From: Plastoroseomonas sp036499545
Lineage (GTDB): Bacteria > Pseudomonadota > Alphaproteobacteria > Acetobacterales > Acetobacteraceae
Assembly: GCA_036499545.1 (NCBI GenBank)
Contig: DASYDR010000250.1
Coordinates: forward strand, 1-13,144
Length of the DNA stretch: 13,144 nt
Reading direction: 5' to 3'
Shown one piece after another: positions 12,203 through 13,144 of the stretch. The stretch's first letter is position 1. Every line of letters begins with the position of its first letter. The notes beneath the pieces were generated by a model. That model did not search any database. It saw nothing but the letters and a program-made list of their open reading frames with translations, and was not told where the DNA came from. Position numbers and translations under genes: made by a program.

Positions 12203-13144
12203 CACCCAGGGCATCGTGACGGTCGATCTCGGCGCCGTCGTCGCGAATTGGCGATTGCTTTGCGACCGGCATGCGCCGGGCGCGGTCGCCGCCGTGATGA
12301 AGGCGGATGGCTACGGCCTCGGCGCCGGTCCGATCGCGCATGCGCTGCAGGCCGCCGGCTGCGGCGATTTCTTCGTGGCGCATCTGAGCGAAGGCATGGC
12401 GCTGCGCAAGGCGATCGGCCCCGGCCCGATGATCGCGGTGCTGAACGGCTTCCCTTCCGGCGCCGATGAGGACGCGGCGCTGACCCCGGTACTGAATTCC
12501 TATGGCGATGTGATCCGGCACCGGGAACGGCCGGCGATCCTGCATGTCGATACCGGCATGGCGCGGCTTGGCCTGGATGCGCAGGAACTGGCCAGGCTGG
12601 CCGCCGATGACGATCTGCGGAACGGGCTCGAGCTGCTCTATGTGATGACGCACCTGGCCTGCGCCGATGACCCGGCGCATCCGCTGAACGCGCTGCAGGC
12701 GGCGCGCTTCGCCGCCGCGGCGGCGCTGTTTCCCGGCGTGCCGAGCAGCTTCGCCAATTCCAGCGGGATTTTCCTGGGGCCTGGCTTCACCTCGGACCTC
12801 GCGCGACCTGGCTGCGCGCTCTACGGCATCAATCCCCAGCCCGGCGCGCCGAACCCGATGCGCCCGGTGATGCGGCTCGAGGTGCCGGTGCTGCAGGTGC
12901 GGGACATCGCAGCGGGCGACACGGTCGGCTATGGCGCCAGCTGGCATGGCCGCCGTCCTTCCCGGATCGCAACCGTTGCGGCCGGCTATGCGGATGGCTA
13001 CCTAAGGGTCCTTTCGGGCCGCGCATCCGCCGCTATCGGCGGCAGGCCCGTACCCTTGGTGGGCCGCGTCTCGATGGATCTCATCACGCTCGACGTCACC
13101 GACTTCCCCGATGTGGTCCAGGGCACGCGGGTCACGCTGATCGG
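12192..13144 (+). CDS. alr: Alanine racemase, 3' end outside the window
   Basis: PLP-dependent racemase that makes D-alanine for peptidoglycan. The 317 complete codons visible carry the PLP-lysine motif AVMKADGYGLG (34-44, Lys37), HVDTGMARLG, SGIFLG with the preceding Asn-Ser, the ALYGI segment, VGYGASW (which should hold the catalytic Tyr of the second domain), AAGYADGY and GRVSMDL. Full-length family members have about 360-370 residues, so some 50 codons are missing to the right. The stretch between LNS and HVDTGM is shorter (14 residues) than in the homologues I recall. The start at 12192 has GGGATGGGG just upstream. ATGs at 12177 and 12180 are in frame but lack one. It overlaps the dnaB stop by 11 bases; dnaB-alr is a known Alphaproteobacterial pair. 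Confidence 0.95.
   Translation, partial: MGISTQGIVTVDLGAVVANWRLLCDRHAPGAVAAVMKADGYGLGAGPIAHALQAAGCGDFFVAHLSEGMALRKAIGPGPMIAVLNGFPSGADEDAALTPVLNSYGDVIRHRERPAILHVDTGMARLGLDAQELARLAADDDLRNGLELLYVMTHLACADDPAHPLNALQAARFAAAAALFPGVPSSFANSSGIFLGPGFTSDLARPGCALYGINPQPGAPNPMRPVMRLEVPVLQVRDIAAGDTVGYGASWHGRRPSRIATVAAGYADGYLRVLSGRASAAIGGRPVPLVGRVSMDLITLDVTDFPDVVQGTRVTLI

Noticed and set aside
10637..12214. Open frame antisense to dnaB (525 residues)
   Set aside because: Shadow of dnaB, no family resemblance.

Overview
The window is a stretch of high-GC bacterial chromosome. It is made of two housekeeping gene blocks facing away from each other across a 256-base spacer (7903-8158). The gene order fabD-fabG-acpP-fabF-mltG ... 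yicC-gmk on the minus strand, next to rpsF-rpsR-DUF2232-rplI-dnaB-alr on the plus strand, is that of Alphaproteobacteria. The GC content and protein style suggest Rhodospirillales/Acetobacteraceae (Roseomonas-like). The genus is an inference from order and composition only. I see no tRNA, rRNA, CRISPR array, transposase, phage gene or attachment site.

Left block, read right to left on the minus strand. A strong promoter (TTGACA, 17 bases, CTAACC) precedes fabD. Then come a long hairpin sitting on the fabD stop codon, fabG, a second promoter inside a structured 199-base acpP leader, acpP, fabF and mltG. mltG appears to start at a CTG overlapping the fabF stop. Together these make malonyl-ACP, condense and reduce fatty-acyl chains on acyl carrier protein, and trim or terminate new glycan strands, so the block links membrane and wall synthesis. 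yicC (an RNase-family protein) and gmk (GMP to GDP) follow on the same strand. Between mltG and yicC lie two plus-strand genes, a classical SDR oxidoreductase and a two-TM protein with two DUF3592-like domains, which break the otherwise single-strand block.

Right block, plus strand. A leader with two back-to-back hairpins running into the Shine-Dalgarno sequence precedes rpsF. It is a candidate S6:S18 autoregulatory leader. rpsF, rpsR, a polytopic DUF2232 membrane protein and rplI are tightly packed, the last two joined by an ATGA overlap. A textbook intrinsic terminator (10537-10576) closes this transcript. dnaB (replicative helicase, no intein) then overlaps alr (alanine racemase), which runs off the right end of the window.

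No intergenic stretch exceeds 300 bases. The longest are 10418-10687 (hairpins and the terminator) and 7903-8158 (divergent promoters and the rpsF leader). I found no undescribed multi-gene system. The best leads are the rpsF leader, the CTG start of mltG, the hairpin on the fabD stop codon, an Asn-to-Asp change at the FabG catalytic tetrad, and the two inserted plus-strand genes with the duplicated DUF3592-like protein.
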